A DNA stretch of 64,000 nt from Odontocerum albicorne (GCA_949825065.1 OX463855.1:37540144-37604143), one strand, 5' to 3'; numbered from the stretch's first letter, positions 22,306 to 32,824 are shown. Notes: a model not told the origin generated them from the letters alone. Translations and numbers: made by a program.

Positions 22306-22650
22306 TTAACCTTTCCTTCCCGGTGTTGGGTATCTTCTACACGTTGCTTCAAATAACCATCAATATCTCTATAAATATAATAAATACAAGGTTAAGATTT
22401 TAGGTGTTCCTCCATAATATATTTACGCATTGATTTAAAAAATAATATTAATAATAATAAGAATTTATCGACTACATCGTAAGTATTTTCTGAATATTGG
22501 AAACAAATTCGCATTTAAACGCTGTGAGTGCCTCGATCTTGGGTCTTGACGATAGGTGAAAAGTATGCGGGAAGCGCGACAGTATATTCGCATCTCACTT
22601 TCGCATACTTCACTGAATAGCGAGGAGCGCTATTGTCTCAACCTTGCAAG
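22306..22650 (-). repeat. Dispersed repeat R2, right copy of an inverted pair
   Basis: Reverse complement of 19357-19691 with moderate divergence and a few indels (for example a CCAAGA-containing insertion near 22537). It begins with TTAACCTTTCCTTCCCGGTG. A GC-rich stretch (22650-22760) continues beyond the homologous part, in the same relative position as the GC-rich stretch before the left copy. Confidence 0.85.
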
Positions 22651-22957
22651 TGTAAGCCACGCCCGAGTTAGCCACCAACCCTGCCGCGCCGCAGTAGCTG
22701 TTGAGCTGGCAACGAGACTAGACCTACGCCCGTTCCGTGAGCGGTGCCAGATGGTTTTTTAATGTTTTCAGCAAATAAATCTCAATTCTTATAATTTTTA
22801 ACTTCAATTATAATTAATTAAGGGGATTATCGTTGAATGTTCTTATTTTTTTAACATATTTTATTATGCTTTAGTTGTATACAATACAAACTGGTAGGGT
22901 TTGTGACAATTTCTTTCAATAAATAAATAAATTAAAGAGGTTGAAAGAGTGGGGGTA

Positions 22958-23065
22958 AAACCAGACTGGATCCCTTTTAAATAAAATTGAATATCAACGG
23001 AAATCGAACCCGTAAACTCGTGATCAGAAAAAAGTAACCAAGATCATCCTTTGTGGCTGACTTAA
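22958..23065 (-). repeat. SINE head fragment
   Basis: On the reverse strand this reads as a degraded tRNA-like head with an internal GGGTTCGATTTCCG box B, followed by an A/T-rich joint and GGATCCAGTCTGG, as in other SINE copies. Too degraded to be a tRNA gene. Confidence 0.55.
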
Positions 23066-23204
23066 TAAAACGCCTGTCTTTAACCTGAGGATTTAGAGCA
23101 GACAAAAAGGGTTGCAATCTAACATAGTTTTTTCCCTTAAACCTTTTAACATACTTTTGATTGGTTAAGTGAAAAGACACAATTCATCTTGCTTGTCAGG
23201 TTAT

Positions 23205-23560
23205 ATTACATACATACCATCACGCCATTTCCCTGTCGGGGTAGGTAGCAGACGCAGAGCGCCACGCTTTCCTATCTCGACACAAATCCTTAACCTATTC
23301 TACATCCATACACTATCTCGTACTACTCCTACGATTTTTTTAGAATGTTGTTCACTTATTCCAACCATAATTTCTTTCGTATTCGTCTCATATGCCTTCT
23401 ACTCACATTTGCACTGTATATCTCTTTTGTTAGTCTTTTTTCATTCATTCATTCCACGTGTTCAAACCATCCCAACGTACTTATCTTACTTATGTTCACA
23501 TTCATCCCTTATCCCTTCATTCCGTATTCTGTAATACATTTTCACTTTATATAGTGGGCT
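23205..23560 (-). pseudogene. LINE L2 3' terminus
   Basis: On the reverse strand it carries the degraded end of the L2 open frame, a CCCCGACAGGGAAATGGCGT stretch (corresponding to YPDRETA in the intact frame, followed by a stop) and an ATGTATGTA tail, so the 3' end is at the left. Seven or more related copies exist in the window. It retains AATCCTTAACCTATTCTACA at about 23286, the uninterrupted site corresponding to the TTAA insertion at 38046. Confidence 0.8.
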
Positions 23561-23708
23561 GAAAAACATCTGATGACCACGCGGCCGGGCTCCCCCTATA
23601 TTGATGAGCCCAGATATTTTGATAGCTTCGGCTTTTGATATATTTATCTTGAGATGTATAATATGTGCGATTTTGGAATGTTTTTATAATGTATATTATG
23701 ATATATAT
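23561..23708 (+). repeat. Dispersed repeat R5 (upstream part)
   Basis: Contains GCTGAAAAACATCTGATGA, CTCCCCCTATATTGATG and GTGCGATTTTGGAATGT. Related wording occurs at 25057-25125 and 25795-25905. The composite mariner at 23709-24933 appears to be inserted within this repeat, whose continuation (TGTTGCTATCAATAAACGTA) lies at 24945-24975. Confidence 0.6.
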
Positions 23709-24310
23709 TAGTGTTAACATAAGTTGTGTCCGTTTTTTTTTTCAAATTAAAAATGAGCACCTAAAGTAAAACCAAATGGTAAAGGCTATACGTCATGATA
23801 ACAAGCCTTCAAAATGGAATGTCAACTAGACGAAAGTGAGCATTTTCGACACCTCCTTCTGTTCGCATTCAATCGAGGGTATAAAACTGCCAAAGCCGCT
23901 CGCGATATTTGCGAAGTGTACGGTGAAGATACTATAAATGAAAGTACAGCTCGTGGATGGTTTTTGCGTTTCAAAGACGGTAATTTTAACCTGAAAGACG
24001 TGGAGCGTTCCGGGCGATCAACTGTCGAACGTTGATTTTTGTTGTTTTCACTCAAAACATGTGGAACCCAAGCGCCAAACTTTTGGACTTTTCCCATTAT
24101 TTAAGGTAGCGGTATCCAGTCATGTGACTACAATTCATCTGCTCAGCCAATTCTACGGTGGTTTGAAGGGGATCTTCATGAATAATATGGTTTAAGCGGT
24201 CCTCATCAAAGTCCACTGGTCGTTCGGAACGCTCCATGTCTTTCAGGTCGAAATTACCGTCTTTGAAACGCATATACCATCGACGAGCTGTCGATGGTTT
24301 ATACGTTTCA
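23709..24310. mobile_element. Chimeric mariner A2: two oppositely oriented halves
   Basis: The left half starts with the family end GTTAACATAAGTTGTGTCCG and runs forward. From 23814 it encodes MECQLDESEHFRHLLLFAFN, the helix-turn-helix (KAARDICEVYG), and then FLRFKDGNFNLKDVERSG. At about 24030 orientation flips. From there to about 24300 the sequence is the reverse complement of the next part of the same transposase, with the DFDEDRLNHIIHED, TVELAEQMNCSHMT and GKVQKFGAWVPHVL segments on the minus strand. The two halves overlap around the FLRFKDGN segment. No catalytic domain remains. The 3' end of this half lacks a terminal repeat and is followed by 75 bp and then copy A3. Confidence 0.85.
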
Positions 24311-24383
24311 AAGGTTTATGCGTTTATTGCGATGCATATATGTTATTGAATTTCAAATTAGATATGATTTTGTCCATATTGGG

Positions 24384-24933
24384 TGTTAACATAAATTGTG
24401 TCCGTTTTTTTTCCAAATGAAGAGAACAAGAGGACACAACAAAAAAAACTACAACAAATTAGTTAATAATGTATTCTCCTTCATCATTTACAACTACTTG
24501 CCAACGTTCTACAAGTTTTTCAATGCCTGTGCGATAAAAACCACCCGGTCTGGACTCGAGGAATTCGTCCAACCATGTCCGCAACTCGACGTCATTATTG
24601 AAGGAAAAACCATCGACGAGCTGTCATTTCGTTCATAGCATCTTCACCGTACACTTCGCAAATATCGTGAGCAGCTTTGATTGCTTTATTCCCTCGATTG
24701 AACGCGAACAGAAGGAGGTGTCAAAAATGCTCACTTTCGTCTACTTGAAATTCCATTTTGAAGGCTTGTAATCAAATAAAATAATATATGTAACGTAAAA
24801 GCAAACACAATATCTTGTAGAGCAGAAAATTTTCTTTCGAATGACGTATTACCTTTATCATTTTGTTTTACTTTTAGTGCTCATTTTTAATTTGGAAAAA
24901 AAACGGACTGAACTTATGTTAACACTCAATACC
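24384..24933 (-). mobile_element. Internally deleted mariner A3
   Basis: The ends are GTGTTAACATAAATTGTGTC at the left and the complementary ACTTATGTTAACAC at the right. On the minus strand the transposase start (MEFQVDESEHF, with a stop where sister copies have R) runs into the same deletion junction as copy A1 (GATGGTTTTTCCTTCAATAA). The C-terminus WLDEFLESRPGGFYRTGIEK and ERWQVVVNDEGEYIIN with its stop follow. The DD(E/D) core is missing. A1 and A3 therefore descend from one deleted progenitor. Confidence 0.9.
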
Positions 24934-25056
24934 ATGTTGCTATCAATAAACGTATATTTAATTATTTGAGTTAATCTGAGGTGTTGTTTGTTGGTTTACT
25001 TTTTTCTGTTATTAATAAATTTTATGTTTATTTTTCTTAATCTACATGTACAAGGG

Positions 25057-25145
25057 TGTGGACTGTAAAACATCTGATATCCTCGCGCCCGAGCTCGCTC
25101 TATATTAATGGTGTGTATCTCGGCCGGGGGAGGGATGTTATGAAA
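25057..25145 (+). repeat. Dispersed repeat R5, second copy (part)
   Basis: GACTGTAAAACATCTGATAT followed by CGCGCCCGAGCTCGCTCTAT matches the start of the R5 sequence at 23565. The phrase CCCTCTATATTAATGGTCAG at about 43260 may be another remnant. Confidence 0.5.
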
Positions 25146-25174
25146 CGAGGCCAGATTTTTTTTAAATTTATTAT

Positions 25175-25330
25175 TTATTATTACACATGACAAGAAATAT
25201 ACATAATTTGCGAAAAAACAAAAGGAAATTAAATTTAGCCATACATTATTTTAATGGATCTGGGTTTGTCGCCTTTCATTTGTCTTATCCCCAGTAAACT
25301 AGGATTTTGCCTGTATCTCACTGAGGATAT
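25175..25330 (-). repeat. Dispersed repeat R3, copy 2
   Basis: Reverse complement of 197-350, sharing TTGCGAAAAAACAA, ATGGATCTGGGTTTGT and CCCCAGTAAACTAGG. Confidence 0.7.
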
Positions 25331-25369
25331 TTAGCATGAAAAAATAAATCGATACGTCTTTCCGATTTT

Positions 25370-25735
25370 TGATTATACAAAAACAAAAACCCCGCTGCAC
25401 GTTCTCATCAACCTGACAAACAGTGACACTCAACTACAACTGGAAACATCATGCGGAATCAAACTCTTCACACATCATCACTCCAGAAAGACCAAACTTA
25501 TACATCCCATAATATACCGCACACAATCATAAGAATAAAAATTAACACAAAAATATACAGAAACACAAATACAAAACAACAAAAATCAAAACAACAAGAA
25601 GAAACCCACACTCAAGAGCCCACACAAATCTTTTCCACACGTCATTCATCCTGAAAGCCCAAGTACTCAAAATCCTGTCGCAATAACAACCACGCTCGTC
25701 CTGTCGCAATAACAACACACACATCGACTGTCTAA
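25370..25735. other. A/C-rich segment of unknown nature
   Basis: The top strand is markedly poor in G and T (AAAATTAACACAAAAATATA, ACAAAACAACAAAAATCAAA). It includes a short direct repeat around CCTGTCGCAATAACAACC (25674 and 25702). No recognisable product. The 67-codon open frame at 25451-25654 mirrors the composition and is not supported. Confidence 0.4.
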
Positions 25736-25794
25736 ATGGTTTTCCTTCCTTTGATAGCTTCTCTTTCAAATGTATTTTCTGCTAATTATTATAC

Positions 25795-25970
25795 AATTAT
25801 ACAAGTATATGCGATTTTGGAATGTGTTTGTACATACTATGTTGTACATACTATACCTATATGTGTACATACTATGTTGCTATCAATAAAGGTGTATTTA
25901 TTTATTTATTATTATTCTCAATGCACACATTTCTACGTTTCACTCCCATACATCAAAGTTGGTACCAAAA
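25795..25970. repeat. R5 3' part followed by a LINE L2 scrap
   Basis: ATGCGATTTTGGAATGTGTT through ATGTTGCTATCAATAAAGGT (25805-25893) is the uninterrupted counterpart of the sequences flanking the composite mariner at 23709-24933. It is followed at 25920-25965 by a piece of the L2 LINE on the reverse strand (TTTCACTCCCATACATCAAA). The next 480 bp (25970-26450) hold nothing recognised. Confidence 0.6.
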
Positions 25971-26455
25971 TACAATTATGGAATATCATCATATCATGTT
26001 ATATTATATGGAGAAAAAATTATACAATATTTCACAATTTAAACAGATCTTAAAATTTTACTCCTTAGTTTTGCATGTAAAACAGGTCTTCTTTACTCGG
26101 TGCCAAATCAAATCCATTCTATACTACCTTTTTCAACTATTCATTCTCTGTTTGTTCAAAGTAGTCAACTGTCCTTTGAATTGCAATCAGCAAACCTCAT
26201 ACCATTAATGACTGTCTGAACACTGAACACATGGATCAATAGAGATATATGTACATCCACTGGACCCATCTCTAGGGTATTGGATTTCACCCTTCATCAT
26301 CACTAGGTGTGATTCACATCCCAGGGGTATGTGACATTTCATTTTCCGAAGCAGACAGGGGGAACGAAATATCGATTGCCTCTTTTGTTTTCCAAAAAAT
26401 GAATGTCAGGTTTTAAATATTTTTTTTAATTACTCAAATATTTTTACTCCACTAA

Positions 26456-27415
26456 TGCGATAACTCTTGCATGTGCATGCATTGAAATATTTTTCTATGT
26501 GTGCTCATGCTCGAGTACTCGCATTGGTGGAATAAAAATACCTACTAGCGTGTGTACATATTGAAATATTTTTCTGTATCTGCACTTGCTACAGTACTTG
26601 CACTGGAAAAGGAAAAATACCTACTAGCATGTGCATATATTGAAATACTTTTTGATATGTACACATGCTCGAGTACTCGCACTGGTGGAGTAAAAATACC
26701 TAATAACATGTGTACATATTGAAATGTTTTTCTATCTGTGCACGTGCTAGAGTACTTGCACTGGAAGAGTAAAAATACCTACTGGCATGTACATATATTG
26801 AAATAATTTTCGATATGTACACACGCTAGAGTACTTGCACTGGTGAAGTAAAAGTATCCACTAGAATGTGTACATATTGAAATATTTTTCTATATGTGCA
26901 CGTGCTAGAGTAGTTGCACTGGAGGAGTAAAAATACCTACTAACATGTACATATATTGGAATACTTTTTGATAAGTGCACATGCTCGAGTACTCGCACTG
27001 TTGGAGTAAAAATACCTACTAACATGTGTAGATATTGAAATATTTTTCTGTATCTGCACATGCTAGAGTACTTGCACTGGTGGAGTAAAAATACCTACTA
27101 GCATGTGCATATATTGAAATACTTTTTGATATGTACACATGCTCGAGTACTCGCACTGGTGGAGTAAAAATACATACTAGCATGTGCACATATTGAAATA
27201 TTTTTCTATATTTGCACGTGCTAGAGTACTTGCACTGGAAGAGTAAAAATACCTATTGGCATGTACATATATTGAAATAATTTTCGATGTTTACACATGC
27301 TAGAGCACTTGCACTGGTGGAGTAAAAATAGAGTAAAAATATCTACTAGCATGTGCACATATTGATTTTTTTTCTACTTGCGCACATGCTAAAGTACTCA
27401 CGCTAGTGCTGCAAA
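26456..27415. repeat. 79-bp satellite in alternating dimers, about 12 monomers
   Basis: Each monomer contains a TTGAAATA-(T/C)TTTT block, a TGCACATGCT-type block, a GAGTACTCGCACTGGTGGAG-type block and TAAAAATACCTACTAGCATG. Successive TTGAAATA starts are 79 bp apart (26481, 26560, 26639, 26718). Two monomer types alternate: one carries the 10-bp palindrome CGAGTACTCG, the other TAGAGTACTTG. This gives a 158-bp higher-order unit. Confidence 0.93.
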
Positions 27416-27474
27416 ATACTAAAAATTGAAAAATATCAAAATTTGAACGCACTATCAAAAAGGAAAAACATTTA

Positions 27475-27610
27475 TGTACATACTCGTACATACCATCACC
27501 ACATTTCCCTGTCGGGGTAGACACAGAGGACAAAACTCCAGATTTTGTCATCTTGATACATATCTTTCGCCTCTTCTACAACCATACACCTTCTCCTTTT
27601 CCTTAAGAAT
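27475..27610 (-). pseudogene. LINE L2 3' terminus, short
   Basis: Shares TACATACCATCACCACATTT, CCCTGTCGGGGTAG and CCATACACCTTCTCC with other L2 ends. In the tail a TACTCGTA at 27481-27488 replaces the plain TA found in the copies at 23210 and 45518. Confidence 0.75.
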
Positions 27611-28330
27611 ATTTTTAATTTTAATTTTTGTATTTTTTTTCAAGTGTTATTTTAATATGCAATATTTAAAACATGGTCCCGGACACCAATAAAAAATAGG
27701 GAAAAATAATCTTTGATTGTAAAAAAATAATTTAGACCAATGAATCATCTAGATACATTTGCATAAATCAATAAGTGCGAAAATATGGGAAGTGTAAGTA
27801 TGCGAAATGTGAACGAAAAGACTCTAGAAAGAATATTGCCAAATCCAAAATAATAGAAACTGAAGAGTTGAAAATCAAACGAAATGTGACATTTGGGTGA
27901 GCAATGAAACGTAAGAAAGGGTTGAAGAATTTTCTATTTGGAAAATACAAGTATGTTCTCAGACGACGAATAGGTGGAACGCGATATACAGCGGCGAGCT
28001 GCAAAAGGAAACAAAGTCAATGGAACACTAAAAGTCGTATATTCAAATCAAGTAATGTCGAAATGTGTTTAAATGAGTCACAATATATATGTGTCACCAA
28101 TAAAGGTTTTATTAATAAATATGTAAAATTTGTAAACAAAACTCTAAAACCACGAAGAAATTATTTAATTTAAACCTAGAAACAGATTTAAGAAGTAAAA
28201 CATCATTGCATTTTTGTTTATTTAAGATATCTCTAAATTTATGCTTAAAATATTTTTTTTTGTAATTATAGAAAATTCTACTCGTACATTACACTTTTGT
28301 TGTATATAGTACATCCTGGCAGTTTAATGC
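27611..28330. other. No recognised feature
   Basis: AT-rich with no repeat partner seen. The open frame at 27904-28173 (89 codons, lysine-rich) has no identifiable domain. Confidence 0.5.
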
Positions 28331-28351
28331 CATGCCACTTTTTTTACTAAC

Positions 28352-28466
28352 CAGAAACCTATTAAAGAAGCCTTAAATGAAAACCAGATTCGAAACCTTT
28401 AAAAAAATCTGAGTACCAATGAGAATCGAACACTGAACATCTTATCAACTAAACTACGAAAGTCAT
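28352..28466 (-). repeat. SINE head and middle, degraded
   Basis: Reverse strand shows a tRNA-like head with GTTCGATTCTCATTGG (box B), a T/A-rich joint and then AATCTGGTTTTCATTTAAGG, the SINE body signature. Confidence 0.6.
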
Positions 28467-28636
28467 CTACATACATTTACAGTACATTTATAAATACCCT
28501 TTAAAAGGTTTTTTTTTGTTTCAAACTTAAATTCAAATTCAACGGTATTATCTCAAGTAAAGTGATTTCGTTGACTTAGTTTTCGCTCATTTGCTCATGG
28601 TTTGTAAATAAAACATTTTGTTCACTCACAGGTTAA

Positions 28637-28851
28637 CACTTGCCTCCCTGTGATGGATAGCGAGTGACCAGGACTTATATTTTATTTGATTATTCGACGT
28701 TTTAATACACAATAAAAGGATTTTTATAGCTAATTACAAAAAATAAACTAGCAGATTTTGCATAATTTTAATTTAAAATATACATTTTTTACTGGACGCT
28801 TAGCGTCCAGCACCGTGGTTGGCGGATTTTTTTAGCACAGTAGGGCAAGTG
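28637..28851. mobile_element. piggyBac-type MITE, family P1
   Basis: 215 bp between TTAA at 28633-28636 and 28852-28855, with inverted ends CACTTGCCTCCCTGTG and CACTTGCCCTACTGTG. Near the right end lies GGACGCTTAGCGTCC, an almost perfect palindrome. A close relative is at 38046-38259. TTAA duplication with short inverted ends is diagnostic of piggyBac-type transposons (family knowledge). No transposase is encoded. Confidence 0.9.
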
Positions 28852-28889
28852 TTAAGAGAAAACACAATTTCGGATAAATATTTTGATTG

Positions 28890-29420
28890 CACTTTGATGG
28901 AATACATGTAGCCTGAACGAGTGGACCTGTTTTTGCTAAATAATTAGTGTAAGAATTGTTATCTAGTTATAAGTAGTATGTAGGTGTTAATTATTTCTAG
29001 GATCTCATATATTTACATTGAATAAATAAAATAAAATGATATGTAGGAAAATAAGATTAAGTAAGTTCATAAATTATAGCATATAATGTAAGATTAGTTA
29101 ACACGTTCGCTGCTAAAGACGCCCATGGGCGTCATCACATTTTTTGTAGAGACGCTGATGACACCCATTGCGCTTCATTCGATTCTCTTTGTTTGTATGG
29201 TACCAAATATTTTAAGATTTTAAGGTTTCCGTATGATTTTAAGGTTTCGAAAATACCGTAAGATTTTAAGGTTTCGAAAATATGATTTTTTTCAGTACCT
29301 CTACACTATTCTATAAATACATACCGCAGTCAATGTGTTAAGTAATAAATTTGTATATAGGTATAGCCTTGACAAATATTTGTCCAATAATTTACTTTGT
29401 TTAGTAAAAAAATAAAAAAA
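28890..29420 (+). repeat. Retroposon-like repeat R1, copy 3 (split by a TTAA MITE)
   Basis: Contains AGCCTGAACGAGTGGACCTG and AAGAATTGTTATCTAGTTAT, then the R1 3' region, which is interrupted at 29102-29337 and resumes with GTAATAAATTTGTATATAGG. It ends in an A-rich tail after TTTACTTTGTTTAGTAAAAA. Confidence 0.9.
29102..29337. mobile_element. piggyBac-type MITE, family P2, inside R1
   Basis: 236 bp flanked by TTAA at 29098-29101 and 29338-29341. Ends are CACGTTCGCTGC and, inverted, CACATTGACTGC. A perfect 16-bp palindrome GACGCCCATGGGCGTC lies 9 bp inside the left end. The uninterrupted R1 copy at about 4296-4320 reads ATTAGTTAAGTAATAAATTT with a single TTAA, which proves the insertion and the target duplication. 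Confidence 0.94.
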
Positions 29421-30880
29421 ACTTTTGATTAACTATATTATAATGGAATGGGTTGGCCTGTCGTTCACCATACAGCTTTTCAAACATTGAAACCAAACTA
29501 GAGAGAACTACCTTCATTTAATGTTCTAGCATACGTAGAGCTTTAACCGATATTTGGTTTTAATTATAATTATAGCTATCGCCGATACCCCAGCTTCATA
29601 GAAGTAGGTCGTTGCAAATACAACCAGGATTCCTTCAGTTTTAGTAGATACTATACATAGTGTAGTCGTTCATCACAGCAATATGAAACTCAATCAGTTT
29701 TGTATTAAGATTGCCTAGTATATTTTTTTCATCCAAGACACATACTTTGAAAACCTGTGAAAAATAAAAAATGCACTTAAGGACTATAATTTTTTTGAAC
29801 ATTTTGTAGCAAAGCCACCTTAAAAAAAACACCCTTAGCAGTACAGATTGAACAGACTCTTTAGTATTCATATTTGTTTTGAAAAAACTTCCCCTTGCAT
29901 GCAGAGTGGAAACCTACTGAAAATTCATCCACTCTTAAAAGCAAACAGCAAAGTTTCACCAAGCAACATACGAGGATAGTCCAGTCATCGAATTACATAG
30001 TTGCAATTATTGGATCCTGGGTGGTTTCGCTCGATCTATATGTTATCAGACACTATCATAATATTGAGTTTCAAGTTTAATTTAAGTATTTTAAACTACA
30101 AGTTAAGTTTTAATTAAAAACCGGTTTCCATTAAACTTTTTTTTTAAATATATATAAAGATAAGGAAATCATTGTTTTCGTTTATTAAAAGCAGTTTATA
30201 AGTCGTATAATTATTGTATAATATTACACTTTTACTGTAAACTGTTCCACCTGGTAAATTTTTTTATTTTACGCTTTAATATCATAATATAAATAGGCCA
30301 AAACCCGTACGACGGTTGTCGCCAAAGAAAGAATACGATAATTGAATTTTGAATACAAGAGAGCGGGAGAGGAATACTTCGAAACAGCTTGATATTATAC
30401 TGAACGAACCGGTGTAAAAGGGGACGATGCCAATTTATTTTGAATTGTAATTCATTAAATTATTTATTTATTTCCTATTATATTGAACCTTATAATTACT
30501 TGTGTTTATTTATCTTATGCTCTTTATTTAAATGCAGCCAATTATATGTGGCTTTTTCAAGATGTCGGAAACGCGAAAACATTAAAGTCAATATATCTGA
30601 AACAAGTCTTCAATGAAAACTTTATCAACGATTTAAATTGAACAACAGTAATGTTTATACACAAAACATCGTGTATAAAGAGATTTTTGAGAATTAAATA
30701 ATTCATCAATCAAAATGTACATTTTTTATTCTAAACTTTAAACATTAATGAACCCAAAAAACTTTAAGCTGATCTTGCTCCATTCGGTATTTCAAAAATG
30801 TATAATTTGTTTTACTTCCGTGAATATTTCACGGGTTGCAACTAGTGTATATTAATGTTTAATATCACAGTGTTAAAACA
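29421..30880. other. No recognised feature
   Basis: AT-rich, with no supported gene, tandem repeat or partner elsewhere in the window. Open frames of 61 and 76 codons have no domain features. Confidence 0.5.
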
Positions 30881-31075
30881 GAGGACGATGGTCAGGTTGA
30901 TAAGGTATTTGGCTTCCAGCCCAGAGGTGGCGAGTTTGATCCACGATAGTTTCCATTTTAATTTTTTTGTTAAAAAAGGCTCCAATATGGTTTTCATTTA
31001 AAGTTTATTTAATAACTTTAGAAAAAATCCCCAGTGTGTACTTTATACAACGAAAGTGTAAAACAATACAATTGA
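30881..31075 (+). repeat. tRNA-derived SINE copy, diverged
   Basis: The head GATGGTCAGGTTGATAAGGT with CCAGCCCAGAGGTGGCGAGT and GTTTGATCC corresponds to box A and box B positions. The body then carries GGTTTTCATTTAAAG, and the tail is TACAACGAAAGTGTAAAACA followed by ATACAAT. Confidence 0.75.
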
Positions 31076-31725
31076 TTATATTTGTTTGCACTTTAGATAA
31101 ATCCGACGAGAACTGTACTGTGCAAATTAAGTTTTTGCAAGTTTTGAACTAGTCAGAAAACTGTTCACAAATGCATGTTAATTATTTTTTATGTACTTTA
31201 AATATAACATTAAATTATCTTTCTTAGTTTGACATAGAAAAATCGTAAGCTGTATAAATTTAGTCATTGTATTTTATAATATTTATCAAATTCCTCTCAC
31301 ATTACAGCCCTTAATGACGGACGATAATTTTTAAAGAAAATAGCTAAAAGGGTGAACGAAAATTGCTTTTAAATTAATCAATGTCTTACAAAAGTCTTTC
31401 GGCGTTCTCTCCGGTGCCCTAAAGAGGTGTTGAACCGAAAAGATTAGGAGTAGCCAGTCGGGTAGGATAAATCCCCACGGGGATGTTTGATCTTCATCCC
31501 TCCTGAAGTATCAGGGGTTTCGCTTTTAACTGTATTATCCCCCCTGAAACCAGCGTCTCAATTCATTTAGAATGGAGTACAGTGTTACTTGTGTATGTAC
31601 TTGGAAACTGTTTGAAGACATGAGACGTTTCATTGATTATATTATCTTGATATACTCTAGAGGGTTAGTTTTTCACACAAAGGTTTCCGGTTGGAGACCC
31701 AGTGGGTAAATAATATTTGAAGTTT
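31076..31725. other. Unassigned; contains a GC-richer block
   Basis: The block at about 31395-31560 (GTCTTTCGGCGTTCTCTCCG, CCCCACGGGGATG, CCTCCTGAAGTATCAGGGGT, CCCCCCTGAAACC) is compositionally distinct and has short complementary stretches. It could be the remnant of an element's untranslated region or a structured RNA. Nothing in the window decides this. Confidence 0.35.
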
Positions 31726-31729
31726 TCAC

Positions 31730-32330
31730 TTCATTTTTCAGAAGCTTTGAATTTAAAGTTTATTATTTACGATTTTACATCTCGTGCGACTTATTTTAAA
31801 TCTCGTGCGGCTTTCTATAAAATGAGAAGCGTATTCTGCGATGATAATCTAAACTTGAAACGTCGACAACGGTTAGTCAAATTCTACGTTTGGTCAGTGT
31901 TATTATATGGAATGGAATCATGGACCCTCAAAATTGGAAGAATGAACCGACTGGAAGCATTCCAAAAGTTGGATGCACCGGAGAATGCTATGGAGACCCT
32001 GGAAGGATATGGTCAGCAACACAAGGGTTCTTCAAAGAGCCAAAGTTGATAGAGAGTTGCTGACTAATATTAAAATCCGAAAGGTGTCCTATTTGGGTCA
32101 TGTACTTAGAGGAGCAAAGTACAAATTACTGCACCTGATCATCCAAGACAAAATAAAGGGTCGAAGAGGTGTTGGCAGGAGGCAAATCTCCTGGGTCCGT
32201 AATACGAGTATACGTGATTGGACTGGTATAAGGAGCGGATTTTTTTCGGGCTGCCGGGTACAAAGGTGCCTACTATTAGGTGACAGTCAACGTTGGGGGG
32301 ACCTGACGTGACACTGGGAAGAAAAAAGAT
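31730..32330 (+). pseudogene. LINE reverse-transcriptase C-terminal region (family L1, RTE-like)
   Basis: The first frame encodes SRAAFYKMRSVFCDDNLNLK, VKFYVWSVLLYGMESWTLKI and NRLEAF, the YVWSVLLYG-x-E-x-WTL block after the polymerase domain. A frameshift near 31970 moves to MHRRMLWRPWKDMVSNTRVL, RKVSYLGHVLRGAKYKLL and KGRRGVGRRQISWVRN, ending with a stop near 32311 and a GAAGAAAAAAG tail. A closely similar copy is at 59080-59475. The TACGAGTA at 32203-32210 adds two codons (T-S) between RN and IRDWTG, where the family consensus I expect has RNIRDW. Dead by frameshift and 5' truncation. Confidence 0.85.
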
Positions 32331-32394
32331 TTATGATTTTAGAAATATAATAAAAGAAGAATGACTAACAAGATAAATAATCAGTACAAATATG

Positions 32395-32575
32395 AATGAA
32401 AGACGTGGGCGAGATAGAAGAAGACCAAGGAAGAAATGGTTCAAATCGTAGGAGCTATATGAGAAGATGTATGAATGTACGTGAAAGATTTCTGACATGA
32501 TACGCCAATCTCTGCTTACCCCTACAGGGAAACGGCACAATGGTGTGTTTGTATGTTTAGTATTATACAAAGTCA
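32395..32575 (+). pseudogene. LINE L2 3' terminus in forward orientation
   Basis: Encodes remnants such as GRDRRRPRKKWFKS, then CGCCAATCTCTGCTTACCCC and TACAGGGAAACGGCACAATG, with a GTATGTT tail. This is the only L2 end seen in this orientation. Confidence 0.7.
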
Positions 32576-32824
32576 ATATCAATTACTCAATTGAAGCTCT
32601 CAAACAAATAACAACTCATTAAAAGTTAGACTGTACAGGGTAATAATCATTTTAGACATTATATAGATCCTTAAAAAACTTGTCCTTATTACAAACATAG
32701 TAAACCTTTTAAGGAGTTTTTTCTCCATTCTAAAGTTTCGGCCACTCTACTGTGGGGTTTGTCAGAAAGTTCAATTAAAAAAAAAAATGTTTTAAAATAT
32801 TATTTTGAACCATATCTTTTATAA

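Noticed and set aside
24396..24638. 80-codon forward open frame
   Set aside because: Antisense to the deleted mariner A3, whose minus-strand C-terminus is recognisable.
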